A DNA stretch of 6,243 nt from Cloacimonetes bacterium TCS60 (GTDB lineage Bacteria > Cloacimonadota > Cloacimonadia > JGIOTU-2): assembly GCA_001577135.1 (NCBI GenBank), contig LSCK01000007.1:1-6243 (forward strand), given 5' to 3'. The notes under the pieces were generated by a model. The model saw only the letters and a program-made list of their open reading frames with translations, was not told where the DNA came from and did no database searches. The position numbers were made by a program, and so were the translations under genes. Each line of letters starts with the position of its first letter. Positions within the stretch are counted from its first letter, which is position 1. Of this stretch, positions 1 to 5,858 are shown in pieces.

Positions 1-765
1 GAGATTTTACATAGATTAAAGGGGAAGGCAAAGCGAGTAGCAAATTTTATTTTTCATGATAAAGAGATTTCGGCTCTGCAAGATATAGCAAATGTTGTTT
101 CTATAAAACGTCTGGGATTCAATGATCACGGTCCTGTTCATATGCTAAAAGCTGCAAATAATGCTATGATTATGTTTGACCTGTTGCAAAAAGCAAAAAT
201 AAAAATGAACATGGTAAGTGAAGGATTAGGAAGCTCTACCGATAGTAGGATATCTGTGCTCATTGCTTCACTCCTACACGATATCGGTATGTCCGTAACC
301 CGTGATAACCATGAAATGGTGAGCTTGATAAAATCTCGAGCTATTATAAAAAAGATTTTAGATCAATTTTATGACAAATTAAATAAAAAGTTGGTGATTC
401 AAAATTTCGTGGAAGAGGGGATTATTGGACATATGGGTACGCAAAAAATTCACTCTCTAGAAGCTGGACTAGTGCTGATCGGAGATGGCTGCGATATGGA
501 AAAAGGTAGAGCCAGAATTCCCATCCTTCTTTCCACCACCCCACGTCGTGGAGATATTCACAAATATTCCTCACGTTCCATTAACAATGTAAAAATCGTC
601 GGAGGAGAGGTAAAACCTATTAAAATCGTAGTTGAGATGAACCACTCAGTCGGAGTTTTTCAGCTGGAAGAGGTTCTTTATCCTAAAATTGCTTCCAGTC
701 CAGTTAAACCATATGTAGAATTGTATGGTGATGTAGATGGAGAAGAAAATTTACAGTATCTTTAA
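1..765 (+). CDS. HD-domain metal-dependent phosphohydrolase (COG3294-like), 5' truncated
   Basis: The reading frame is open from base 1 to the TAA at 763-765, giving 254 residues. The true start is therefore upstream of the window, and the internal ATG at 142 is not the start because it falls after the conserved NDHGPVH motif (residues 41-47). Further HD-superfamily signals are LLHDIG (91-96, with the HD doublet at 93-94), RDNHE (101-105) and a late GDGCDMEKGR segment (161-170), whose Asp residues suit metal binding. This arrangement, together with the C-terminal MNHSVGVFQLEE stretch, resembles the HDIG-type phosphohydrolases of COG3294, recalled from memory and common in archaea and some bacteria. 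HD proteins of this kind hydrolyse phosphate esters or nucleotides using bound divalent metals. The substrate here is unknown. It is probably cytoplasmic, as no membrane segment is visible. The membrane-protein gene follows after 17 bases, so the two are probably cotranscribed. Family assignment is firm at the HD level and good at the subfamily level. Confidence 0.85.
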   Translation, partial: EILHRLKGKAKRVANFIFHDKEISALQDIANVVSIKRLGFNDHGPVHMLKAANNAMIMFDLLQKAKIKMNMVSEGLGSSTDSRISVLIASLLHDIGMSVTRDNHEMVSLIKSRAIIKKILDQFYDKLNKKLVIQNFVEEGIIGHMGTQKIHSLEAGLVLIGDGCDMEKGRARIPILLSTTPRRGDIHKYSSRSINNVKIVGGEVKPIKIVVEMNHSVGVFQLEEVLYPKIASSPVKPYVELYGDVDGEENLQYL

Positions 766-772
766 TTAATAC

Positions 773-777
773 AGGAG
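773..777 (+). promoter_or_regulatory. Shine-Dalgarno site for the small membrane-protein gene
   Basis: AGGAG lies five bases before the ATG at 783, just after the stop of the HD gene. It supports both the start choice and the reality of this short hypothetical gene. Confidence 0.7.
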
Positions 778-782
778 AAAAT

Positions 783-1112
783 ATGGATTCTATCATTTCA
801 AAATTAAATTCCAACCCGATCCTTTTTATTATTCTCATTGCTCTAGCCATTATGTTGTTAATCTCAATTATTAAACGTGTCTGGCGTTTGTTTGTAACTG
901 TGGTTGTTATTTTGCTGATATACATAGGTTATCTCTTCTTTACAGGGCAGCCTATCCCTACCACGCGTCAGGAGGTAAAGGAACATGTAAAAGAGCAAAC
1001 TGACAAATTGAAGCAGCAGGGAAATGAGTTTTTGGAAAAGACAAAGGATGATATTGTGAAGGAGACTAAAAAAAAGGTCATTGAGGAAGGAAAAAAGAAA
1101 TTAAATCAATAA
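783..1112 (+). CDS. Small two-helix membrane protein with charged C-terminal helix, unknown function
   Basis: This 109-residue protein was not recognised as a member of a named family. Two hydrophobic segments are visible, at about residues 12-30 and 36-53. They are separated by a short basic turn (KRVWR, 31-35), which by the positive-inside rule would face the cytoplasm. From about residue 60 onward the chain is strongly charged and has the look of a long amphipathic or coiled-coil helix (Lys/Glu/Gln-rich, few prolines), ending KKKLNQ. The start is supported by an AGGAG site five bases upstream and by the 17-base gap to the preceding HD phosphohydrolase, which implies cotranscription. It could be a membrane anchor or a partner of that enzyme, but nothing in the sequence proves a role. 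Base composition matches the neighbours. Coding status is likely; function is unassigned. Confidence 0.7.
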   Translation: MDSIISKLNSNPILFIILIALAIMLLISIIKRVWRLFVTVVVILLIYIGYLFFTGQPIPTTRQEVKEHVKEQTDKLKQQGNEFLEKTKDDIVKETKKKVIEEGKKKLNQ

Positions 1113-1135
1113 ATCAGTGGAAAAATTTAAACCTT

Positions 1136-1166
1136 TTGCAGCACTTTTCCTCTAACTTCATATAGA
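1136..1166 (+). promoter_or_regulatory. Possible promoter for the sigma/anti-sigma/Spy-like operon
   Basis: The 63-base gap 1113-1175 is the only notable intergenic stretch in the window. It contains TTGCAG (1136-1141) and, 17 bases later, CATATA (1159-1164), with an overlapping TATAGA at 1161-1166. These resemble -35 and -10 elements of a housekeeping promoter. Transcription from here would start close to the ATG at 1176, giving a very short leader or none. No ECF-type -35 (GGAAC-like) at a sensible position was noticed, so autoregulation by the encoded sigma factor cannot be read from the sequence. In an AT-rich genome such matches arise easily by chance. Confidence 0.3.
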
Positions 1167-1175
1167 AATCATAAA

Positions 1176-1697
1176 ATGGAAAATCCCGATATAAATTCGC
1201 TTTTTTCGGAAAATTATCAAAAAATATTTCGTTTAGCTTTGAAAATGCTAAAAAACGAGCAAGATGCTGAGGACGCCACTCAGAATATTATGAAACTAGC
1301 TTATGAGAATTTGGAAAGTTTTCGCTGGCAAGCAAAATTTTCTACCTGGTTGTTTCGCATTGCCCTAAACCATATTTATTCCTATACAAGAAAGCGAAAG
1401 AAAAAGCGTCATAACACTGTAAAATTAAATTACAGTTATCCGGACTCGAATAATCCGGAAAAAAAATTATACACCAATGAGTTGTTCAAAAATCTGGAGG
1501 AATTTATCCAGGATCTGCCAGACAAACAGAAGGAAGTTTTTCTGATGCGCTATTATTCAAATTTAAAATTTAAAGAAATTGCTGAAATTCTGGGCAAAAA
1601 ATTGGGTACTGTTAAAAGCAATTATTTTTTTGCTATGAAAAAGATAAAACAGGGATTTAAACAAAATAATTTGTTAGATTTTGAGGAACAATTATGA
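1176..1697 (+). CDS. ECF-family (group 4, sigma-70) RNA polymerase sigma factor
   Basis: This 173-residue protein has the two-domain plan of extracytoplasmic-function sigma factors. Region 2 spans about residues 10-78: DAEDATQ at 30-36, then FSTWLFRIALN at 55-65 (the -10 recognition and strand-opening helix), then a basic stretch RKRKKKR at 72-78. A linker at 79-102 follows. Region 4 spans about 104-160, with LPDKQKEVFLMRYY (114-127) leading into the helix-turn-helix FKEIAEILGKKLGTVKSN (132-149) that contacts the -35 element. Length is typical. ATG 1176 fits the normal ECF N-terminus, and no nearer in-frame start exists. No Shine-Dalgarno sequence is evident just upstream (AT-rich TATAGAAATCATAAA). 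The gene overlaps the anti-sigma gene by four bases, the usual arrangement for a sigma factor held inactive by its cognate membrane inhibitor. The inducing signal and regulon cannot be read here, though the downstream Spy-like gene suggests envelope or metal stress. Confidence 0.93.
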   Translation: MENPDINSLFSENYQKIFRLALKMLKNEQDAEDATQNIMKLAYENLESFRWQAKFSTWLFRIALNHIYSYTRKRKKKRHNTVKLNYSYPDSNNPEKKLYTNELFKNLEEFIQDLPDKQKEVFLMRYYSNLKFKEIAEILGKKLGTVKSNYFFAMKKIKQGFKQNNLLDFEEQL

Positions 1698-2302
1698 AAT
1701 GTATTAAAGAGAGTGAATTTTTAGATTATTTTAACGGTGAACTCTCACCAACCCGAAAGGATGAGGTAGAGGATCATATTAGAATTTGCCCCGAATGCAA
1801 ACTTAAATTTAAGGAATGGAGAGAGGTAGTAGAGGTTACAGAAAATTTCGTGGAAGAAGATAAAAAAAGTATGGAGATACCAGATTTTAATATTGCTGCT
1901 ATTACCTCCGATGCGGATACAGAAGAGAGTGAGAGTGATTTTCCCTGGATCCGATACTGGCTTAAACCTGCCCTGGCTGTTGCTGCTGTTTTAATCATCT
2001 CCCTCTCAGTTCTCTTTTTTCCTGAGTCAGATGAGGTTGGCGCACCTTCTAACAATATCTTAGTTGTGCAGGAAGATATCTGGCAAACTAGCGCTATTAA
2101 GCTAAATACAGCAAATTATTCCTATCTCGAAGGAGCTCTCCTGCAAGAGATTTACAGTGATAGTGAATTGAGAGATCAGATAATGGCTGGTAATTTGGCA
2201 GGTTATGATCAATTTTTGGGGAAAGATATCACTTATGAAGAGATGAAAGAGGCCGAGATACAATTGTTAGAAAAAGAGTTAGAGAAAATGCAAACATCAT
2301 AA
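1694..2302 (+). CDS. Membrane-bound zinc-finger anti-sigma factor
   Basis: This 202-residue protein is predicted to bind and inhibit the ECF sigma factor encoded just upstream. The N-terminal cytoplasmic part carries the ZAS signature H28-X3-C32-X2-C35 (HIRICPEC), with Cys3 as a possible additional metal ligand. An acidic linker at about 47-82 follows. One transmembrane helix lies at about residues 91-109 (KPALAVAAVLIISLSVLFF). The roughly 93-residue C-terminal part (110-202) would be periplasmic; it is acidic and mostly helical in appearance, and I did not recognise a domain in it. Its ATG at 1694 overlaps the sigma stop as ATGA, and GAGG at 1683-1686 is a plausible ribosome-binding site, so translation is probably coupled. 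Release of the sigma factor in such systems occurs by proteolysis or by a redox or metal change at the zinc site; which applies here is not visible. Confidence 0.88.
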   Translation: MKCIKESEFLDYFNGELSPTRKDEVEDHIRICPECKLKFKEWREVVEVTENFVEEDKKSMEIPDFNIAAITSDADTEESESDFPWIRYWLKPALAVAAVLIISLSVLFFPESDEVGAPSNNILVVQEDIWQTSAIKLNTANYSYLEGALLQEIYSDSELRDQIMAGNLAGYDQFLGKDITYEEMKEAEIQLLEKELEKMQTS

Positions 2303-2315
2303 ATAATTAATTGTT

Positions 2316-2319
2316 GGAG
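2316..2319 (+). promoter_or_regulatory. Shine-Dalgarno site that sets the start of the Spy-like gene
   Basis: GGAG lies six bases before the ATG at 2326. It rules out the upstream in-frame TTG at 2311, which would precede the ribosome-binding site and spoil the signal peptide by adding LEYT before the MKK start. Confidence 0.75.
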
Positions 2320-2325
2320 TATACC

Positions 2326-2790
2326 ATGAAAAAAATAAGTATAATAATAGTTGTTTTTTTAGGAATGAGCTTAAATTTGTTGGGCGAACCTGGTCCTCCT
2401 CACTCTAGGGATCACAAAGTACTACAGGAATACCGTAATTTACGTTTATTGCAAACCCTAAATTTGTCAGAAAAGCAGTCAGAAAAAATATTGCCCCTAT
2501 TAAATAAAATCGAGCAACATAAAAACAATTCGTTTGTGGAGCAGCAAAATTTAACAGATCAAATTGAGCAAAAATTGTCAAAGGGAGCTAGCCGACAAGA
2601 TATAAAGCGGCTTAACCAAAAATATTTAAATTTGATGACCAGTCAAATGAAACAGATGAAAAAGGATTTGCAAAAATTGCAAAAGGCGTTAACACCCGAG
2701 CAGTTTTCCCGCTTCCTACTATTTGAGAGGAGATTTGGGCGGAGATTAAAAGAGCGTCTGGAAAAGATGCAGCGCATGAATAAAAAGTGA
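2326..2790 (+). CDS. Secreted Spy/CpxP/ZraP-like LTxxQ protein (periplasmic chaperone or heavy-metal sensor)
   Basis: This is a 154-residue protein. It begins MKK followed by a hydrophobic run (4-19) and a likely signal-peptidase site near Gly20/Glu21, so export to the periplasm is expected. There is no lipobox cysteine. The mature part is almost entirely helical and rich in Lys, Gln and Leu. It carries two copies of the LTxxQ-type motif that defines the Spy/CpxP family: LSEKQ at 47-51 and LTPEQ at 122-126. In that family each motif follows a helix of a cradle-like dimer that binds unfolded proteins or metals. Helices at about 70-120 look coiled-coil. The gene follows the anti-sigma gene by 23 bases with its own GGAG site, so it is likely the third gene of the ECF operon. 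It could act as an effector or as a feedback sensor. Its stop lies one base from the convergent scpA stop. Family call is good; the exact role is inferred. Confidence 0.78.
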   Translation: MKKISIIIVVFLGMSLNLLGEPGPPHSRDHKVLQEYRNLRLLQTLNLSEKQSEKILPLLNKIEQHKNNSFVEQQNLTDQIEQKLSKGASRQDIKRLNQKYLNLMTSQMKQMKKDLQKLQKALTPEQFSRFLLFERRFGRRLKERLEKMQRMNKK

Positions 2791-2791
2791 A

Positions 2792-3526
2792 CTAGCCGAG
2801 CTTGGTTTTTTTTATATAGATCTCGGAGAACTGTTTACGCTGGAATATTGATATTTTCTTTTGTTTGAGAAGTTCCAAAATCGCCAGGAAAAAAGTGATA
2901 ATCTCAAGACGATTACACTTCTCAATAATTGAAGAAAACAACACCTTTTGATTATGTTCAAGCAATTTCATTAATTCTACCATCTTATCCTCTATCTTGT
3001 ACTGCTCCAAGGTGATTTCCTCTTCCACCTCTTGCGGTTGCTTTAGAATGTGCTGCTGGATGGAAGTGATTAAATCATAAACATTACCCTGCTCATCTTC
3101 AATATTATAACTAACAGCTCCCTTTTTCATGGTATTTGTCAATTGTTTGTTGATAGAAGGATAAAAATACCGCTTGTTTTCCTCTTCCAGATTGGTTAAA
3201 ACTTTGGCCGTTTCCTTCATTTTTTTGTAGGCGAGCAGATTATTGACTAATTCTGTGCGGGGATCTTCTATCCCGTCTTCATTCACAATTAAATTGGGCA
3301 AGAGTGATCTGAGCTTTATCTGCATCAAAGTTGCTGCCATCTCGGTAAATTCACCTTCAGTTGAGATGTTGAGCTCCTGCATAAGAGAGAGATGTTCGAG
3401 ATATTTTTCCAGGATAAAGGAGATGGGAATGTTGTAGATCTCTACCTCATGCTTTTTTATGAGATAGAGAAGCAGATCCATAGGACCTTCGAAATTGGAT
3501 AATTTTATCGTATATTTGTCTGGCAT
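2792..3526 (-). CDS. scpA: Segregation and condensation protein A (kleisin)
   Basis: ScpA is the kleisin subunit that bridges Smc heads and, with ScpB, forms the bacterial condensin acting on the nucleoid. The 244-residue length is normal. The N-terminal domain is unmistakable: LSNFEGPMDLLLYLIKKHEV (9-28), the IYNIPI element (30-35), and EFTEMAATLMQIKLRSLLP (59-77), which is the Smc-neck-binding helix region. A charged, helical linker follows (about 80-185). A C-terminal winged-helix segment (about 190-240, including IEKCNRLEIITFFLAILELL) would contact the other Smc head. The ATG at 3526 precedes the conserved domain by the usual few residues. The start lies five bases after the stop of the M50 protease gene with only a weak TAGG site, which suggests translational coupling. 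scpA is the last gene of the minus-strand run; scpB, often next to it, is not present in this window. It ends one base from the Spy-like gene. Confidence 0.95.
   Translation of the reverse strand: MPDKYTIKLSNFEGPMDLLLYLIKKHEVEIYNIPISFILEKYLEHLSLMQELNISTEGEFTEMAATLMQIKLRSLLPNLIVNEDGIEDPRTELVNNLLAYKKMKETAKVLTNLEEENKRYFYPSINKQLTNTMKKGAVSYNIEDEQGNVYDLITSIQQHILKQPQEVEEEITLEQYKIEDKMVELMKLLEHNQKVLFSSIIEKCNRLEIITFFLAILELLKQKKISIFQRKQFSEIYIKKTKLG
2795..2813 (+). terminator. Weak possible terminator at the convergent junction
   Basis: AGCCG-AGCT-TGGTT can fold as a five-pair stem with a four-base loop, two of the pairs being G-T wobbles. It runs into eight consecutive Ts at 2806-2813. It lies inside the last codons of scpA, just after the Spy-like stop, and could end the plus-strand sigma operon. 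The stem is short, so strength is doubtful, and the T-run is also explained by scpA lysine codons. Confidence 0.25.
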
Positions 3527-3531
3527 TAGAC

Positions 3532-4164
3532 CTACATCTTTATACCAGTAAAAATCTGGACAAAGAAATAAATAGGGGGAAGTATGATATTGCCGATTAT
3601 ATTCAGATTGAGCAAGCGGCTGACAATAATTATACCCAAAAAGATGAACATCCCTTTTTGTTCGAATTTTTGAAATTTATAATAGGCCTCATCGCTCAGA
3701 AAAGCACCCAGAATTTTAGAACCATCCAGAGGAGGGAAGGGGATCAAGTTAAAGAAACCCAGCGCTAAATTGATAAAGATGGTATAAAAAATGATCATAA
3801 CAAATATATTGGGATTTTGTGTGTACATATTGGGAGAAAGCAGGCGAAAAAACAGACTGAAGACTGCTGCCATGATGAAGTTAGCAGCTGGACCTGCCAG
3901 AGAGACAAGGGCAGTATCTTTTTTCATATCTTTGAAATTATAAGGGTTGATCGGAACCGGTTTTGCCCAACCAATGTGAACAATAAATAGCATCAAAGTA
4001 CCGATGGGATCCAGGTGTTTAATGGGATTCAAAGTAAGCCTACCAGCTCTGTAAGCTGTATCATCTCCCAGCTGGTGAGCAATTAAACCATGTGAAAATT
4101 CATGGATTGTCAAAGCGGAGAGTACGGGAAAAAGTAGGGTAACAAATTGTTGTATGAAATTCAT
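3532..4164 (-). CDS. Site-2-type zinc metalloprotease, peptidase family M50 (short form)
   Basis: This 210-residue polytopic membrane protein is predicted to be an intramembrane zinc protease. The catalytic HExxH motif is HEFSH at residues 21-25, within the first hydrophobic segment. The second active-site motif is FNLIPFPPLDG at 138-148, where Asp147 would be the third zinc ligand and Asn139 is the conserved Asn. LNPIKHLDPIGTL (45-57) and the AGPAANF segment (90-96) are typical of the short YwhC-like M50 group that lacks PDZ domains. About four to six hydrophobic segments are visible. The ATG at 4164 has AGGA at + positions 4169-4172 (read on the minus strand) four bases away, overlapping the recX stop. 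The natural substrate is unknown; M50 enzymes cleave membrane proteins including anti-sigma factors. Placement next to scpA is common in bacteria and may be only conserved gene order. Family call is firm. Confidence 0.93.
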   Translation of the reverse strand: MNFIQQFVTLLFPVLSALTIHEFSHGLIAHQLGDDTAYRAGRLTLNPIKHLDPIGTLMLFIVHIGWAKPVPINPYNFKDMKKDTALVSLAGPAANFIMAAVFSLFFRLLSPNMYTQNPNIFVMIIFYTIFINLALGFFNLIPFPPLDGSKILGAFLSDEAYYKFQKFEQKGMFIFLGIIIVSRLLNLNIIGNIILPPIYFFVQIFTGIKM

Positions 4165-4170
4165 ATTTTC

Positions 4171-4797
4171 CTAATCTTGATTCAATAATTTATCAAAACT
4201 GTTTTTTGCAGTTCTATAGCGAAAGCCCTTGCGTTGTAAATAAGCCAGAGCCTTCTGTTTTCGTTTTTTTTTGTCTTTTCTTTTGATAGAATTTTTCTTC
4301 TTATTTAAAAGAGTATCAGACATCTCCTGTAGTTTTTCTTTGGTCACATATTTGTCAAACAGGGAAGTTATAATTTCAGATGAAATACCTTTTTTGTACA
4401 TTTTCTTTCTTAGAAAGTATTTTCCTTGAGGGTGATGGTCAAGCAAATCGGTCAGATAATTTTCAGCAAAGCGTTTGTCATCTATGTAGCCATAATCCTT
4501 GAATTTTTGGACCAACTTTTCTCTGACAGAAGAGGAGATCTTTTTTAATTTTAATTTGTATCTGATCTCCTTTTCAGAACGAAAGCGATATTTAAGGTAG
4601 TGAAGAAGAGCCTTTTCACCTGTAAAAAGTTCAATTTTCTCTCGCAGGGCTTCCAGTTCTTCAGAACTGTATTCATCAGCTTGCGAGAGGGAAAACTTTT
4701 CTAGTGCTTTTGCTGAAAGTGAAAAGGCATATTTATTATTTATGAATACTTTGTATTTATTTCTTCTTTTTTGTTTTTTTATCCTTGTTATCTTCAT
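4171..4797 (-). CDS. recX: RecX, regulator of RecA
   Basis: RecX binds RecA filaments and modulates (usually limits) their growth and strand-exchange activity in the cytoplasm. From the chosen ATG the product is 208 residues. The N-terminus [20 protein letters not shown] followed by YAFSLS matches the usual RecX opening beta-hairpin. The helical repeats then follow: [20 protein letters not shown] (63-82 region), [30 protein letters not shown], and near the C-terminus [19 protein letters not shown] lysine-rich insert ([17 protein letters not shown]) precedes the last repeat. Alternative in-frame starts exist at 4800 (ATG), 4821 (ATG) and 4827 (TTG); 4797 or 4800 best fits the family, with a weak AAGAAG site upstream. 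The gene begins 41 bases inside the 3' end of recA in another frame, so translation is probably coupled to recA. recA-recX adjacency supports the assignment. Confidence 0.9.
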   Translation of the reverse strand: MKITRIKKQKRRNKYKVFINNKYAFSLSAKALEKFSLSQADEYSSEELEALREKIELFTGEKALLHYLKYRFRSEKEIRYKLKLKKISSSVREKLVQKFKDYGYIDDKRFAENYLTDLLDHHPQGKYFLRKKMYKKGISSEIITSLFDKYVTKEKLQEMSDTLLNKKKNSIKRKDKKKRKQKALAYLQRKGFRYRTAKNSFDKLLNQD

Positions 4798-5833
4798 CAT
4801 TTTTCTTCTTTGCAGTGTCATCTTCAATCAGTCCCAGAGCAATTTTTACCTTCTTTTCAATCTCTTTTCTGATCTTATCATTTTCCTTAAGAAAATCTTT
4901 TGCTTGCTGCGTTCCCTGGCCCAATTGTGTACCATCATAAGAATACCAGGCGCCTTTTTTGTCGATAATGTCTTTATCAACGCCCTCCTTGATCAAGACA
5001 CCTTCGTGGGAAATTCCTTCTCCATAAATGATATTAAACTCAGCTTGTTTAAAAGGAGGAGCTAACTTGTTTTTAACGATCTTAACCCAGGTAACAGTTC
5101 CGATAATATCTTTAGAAGGAGAGTCCTTTATGCTGGGTCCCTTTTTTAAATAGATCCTGAGGGATGTGTAAAATTTTAAAGCAACTCCACCACTGGTCGT
5201 GCGGGGGTTCATGTAGGGCGTTACGCCAATTTTCATACGAGTTTGATTAATAAAGATGAGGGAGCAGTTTGATTTGCTTATAATACCTGTTAATTTTCGT
5301 AGTGCCTGTGACATGAGACGAGCCTGCAATCCTACATGCGAATCTCCCATCTCTCCGTCAATCTCTGATTGTGGTACAAGAGCAGCTACTGAATCGACAA
5401 TGATCAGGTCAACTGCATTACTTCTCACTAAAGTTTCAGCAATTTCCAGGGCTTGTTCGCCTGTGTCAGGCTGGGAAATTAGCATCTCATCGGTGTTTAT
5501 ACCCAGTTTTCTAGCATAGATGGGATCAAGGGCATGCTCTGCATCGATGAAGGCAATAACCCCATCTTGTTTCTGAGCTTCCGCTGCAATATGAAGTGCT
5601 AAAGTAGTTTTACCGCAAGCCTCTTCACCATAAATTTCGGTTATTCTACCACGGGGAATACCACCAACTCCAAGGGCAGCATCAAGGTTGATAGCGCCAG
5701 TTGGAATAACATCTACATCTACTTTTGCACCACTGCCTAATTTCATGATCGAGCCTTCACCATATTTTTTTTGAATCTGACCGATTGCCGAATTTAAGCT
5801 GGAATTATCTGATTTTTTCTTTTTCTTAGCCAT
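4757..5833 (-). CDS. recA: RecA recombinase, with unusual Walker A and L2 residues
   Basis: RecA forms ATP-dependent filaments on single-stranded DNA, carries out homologous pairing, and promotes LexA-type self-cleavage. The product is 358 residues from the ATG at 5833. GGAGG (+ positions 5842-5846) lies eight bases upstream, so this ATG and not the in-frame TTG at 5848 is the start. Seen in order: the Walker A loop GEEACGKT (69-76, where most RecAs have GPESSGKT); the catalytic Glu in DAEHALD (97-103, Glu99); Walker [11 protein letters not shown] (143-152); loop L1 with [10 protein letters not shown] (163-172); NQTRMKIG (196-203); loop L2 to about 216; and ALKFY (218-222). L2 reads [13 protein letters not shown], one residue longer than the familiar VMFGNPETTTGG and with Arg211 where Glu is usual. 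The C-terminal tail is mixed-charge and ends in lysines (KDKKTKKKK), where the usual tail is acidic. It sits between thpR (25 bases upstream) and recX (overlapping). No LexA-like operator was evident in the short gap. Confidence 0.98.
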   Translation of the reverse strand: MAKKKKKSDNSSLNSAIGQIQKKYGEGSIMKLGSGAKVDVDVIPTGAINLDAALGVGGIPRGRITEIYGEEACGKTTLALHIAAEAQKQDGVIAFIDAEHALDPIYARKLGINTDEMLISQPDTGEQALEIAETLVRSNAVDLIIVDSVAALVPQSEIDGEMGDSHVGLQARLMSQALRKLTGIISKSNCSLIFINQTRMKIGVTPYMNPRTTSGGVALKFYTSLRIYLKKGPSIKDSPSKDIIGTVTWVKIVKNKLAPPFKQAEFNIIYGEGISHEGVLIKEGVDKDIIDKKGAWYSYDGTQLGQGTQQAKDFLKENDKIRKEIEKKVKIALGLIEDDTAKKKNDEDNKDKKTKKKK

Positions 5834-5841
5834 TATTTGAT

Positions 5842-5846
5842 CCTCC
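5842..5846 (-). promoter_or_regulatory. Shine-Dalgarno site deciding the recA start
   Basis: On the minus strand GGAGG is followed by eight bases and then the ATG at 5833, an ideal arrangement. The longer reading from TTG at 5848 would place this site inside the coding region and is therefore unlikely. Confidence 0.8.
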
Positions 5847-5858
5847 AAATAATTATTT

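Noticed and set aside
704..925. Minus-strand open frame opposite the HD and membrane-protein genes
   Set aside because: It overlaps the ends of two better supported genes and shows no domain or start signal.
1119..1150. Inverted repeat GGAAAA/TTTTCC as a terminator after the membrane-protein gene
   Set aside because: The six-pair, mostly A-T stem has a loop of about 20 bases and no following T-run, so it is unlikely to terminate transcription.
2311..2325. TTG start for the Spy-like protein
   Set aside because: It lies before the GGAG site and would extend a clean signal peptide that begins at the ATG at 2326.
4742..5065. Plus-strand hydrophobic open frame opposite recA/recX
   Set aside because: Its Phe/Leu-rich sequence is the complement of lysine-rich codons in recA and recX, so it is a composition artefact.
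5256..5519. Plus-strand open frame opposite recA
   Set aside because: It lies wholly antisense to strongly conserved recA sequence, with no ribosome-binding site noted and no recognisable protein features.
5834..5848. Upstream TTG start for recA adding five residues
   Set aside because: The TTG overlaps the GGAGG ribosome-binding site that is ideally placed for the ATG at 5833, and the shorter product begins MAKKKKK like many RecAs.
5834..5858. SOS box or promoter directly in front of recA
   Set aside because: Only 25 bases separate thpR and recA, and they hold the ribosome-binding site and an AT-rich run without a palindromic operator.
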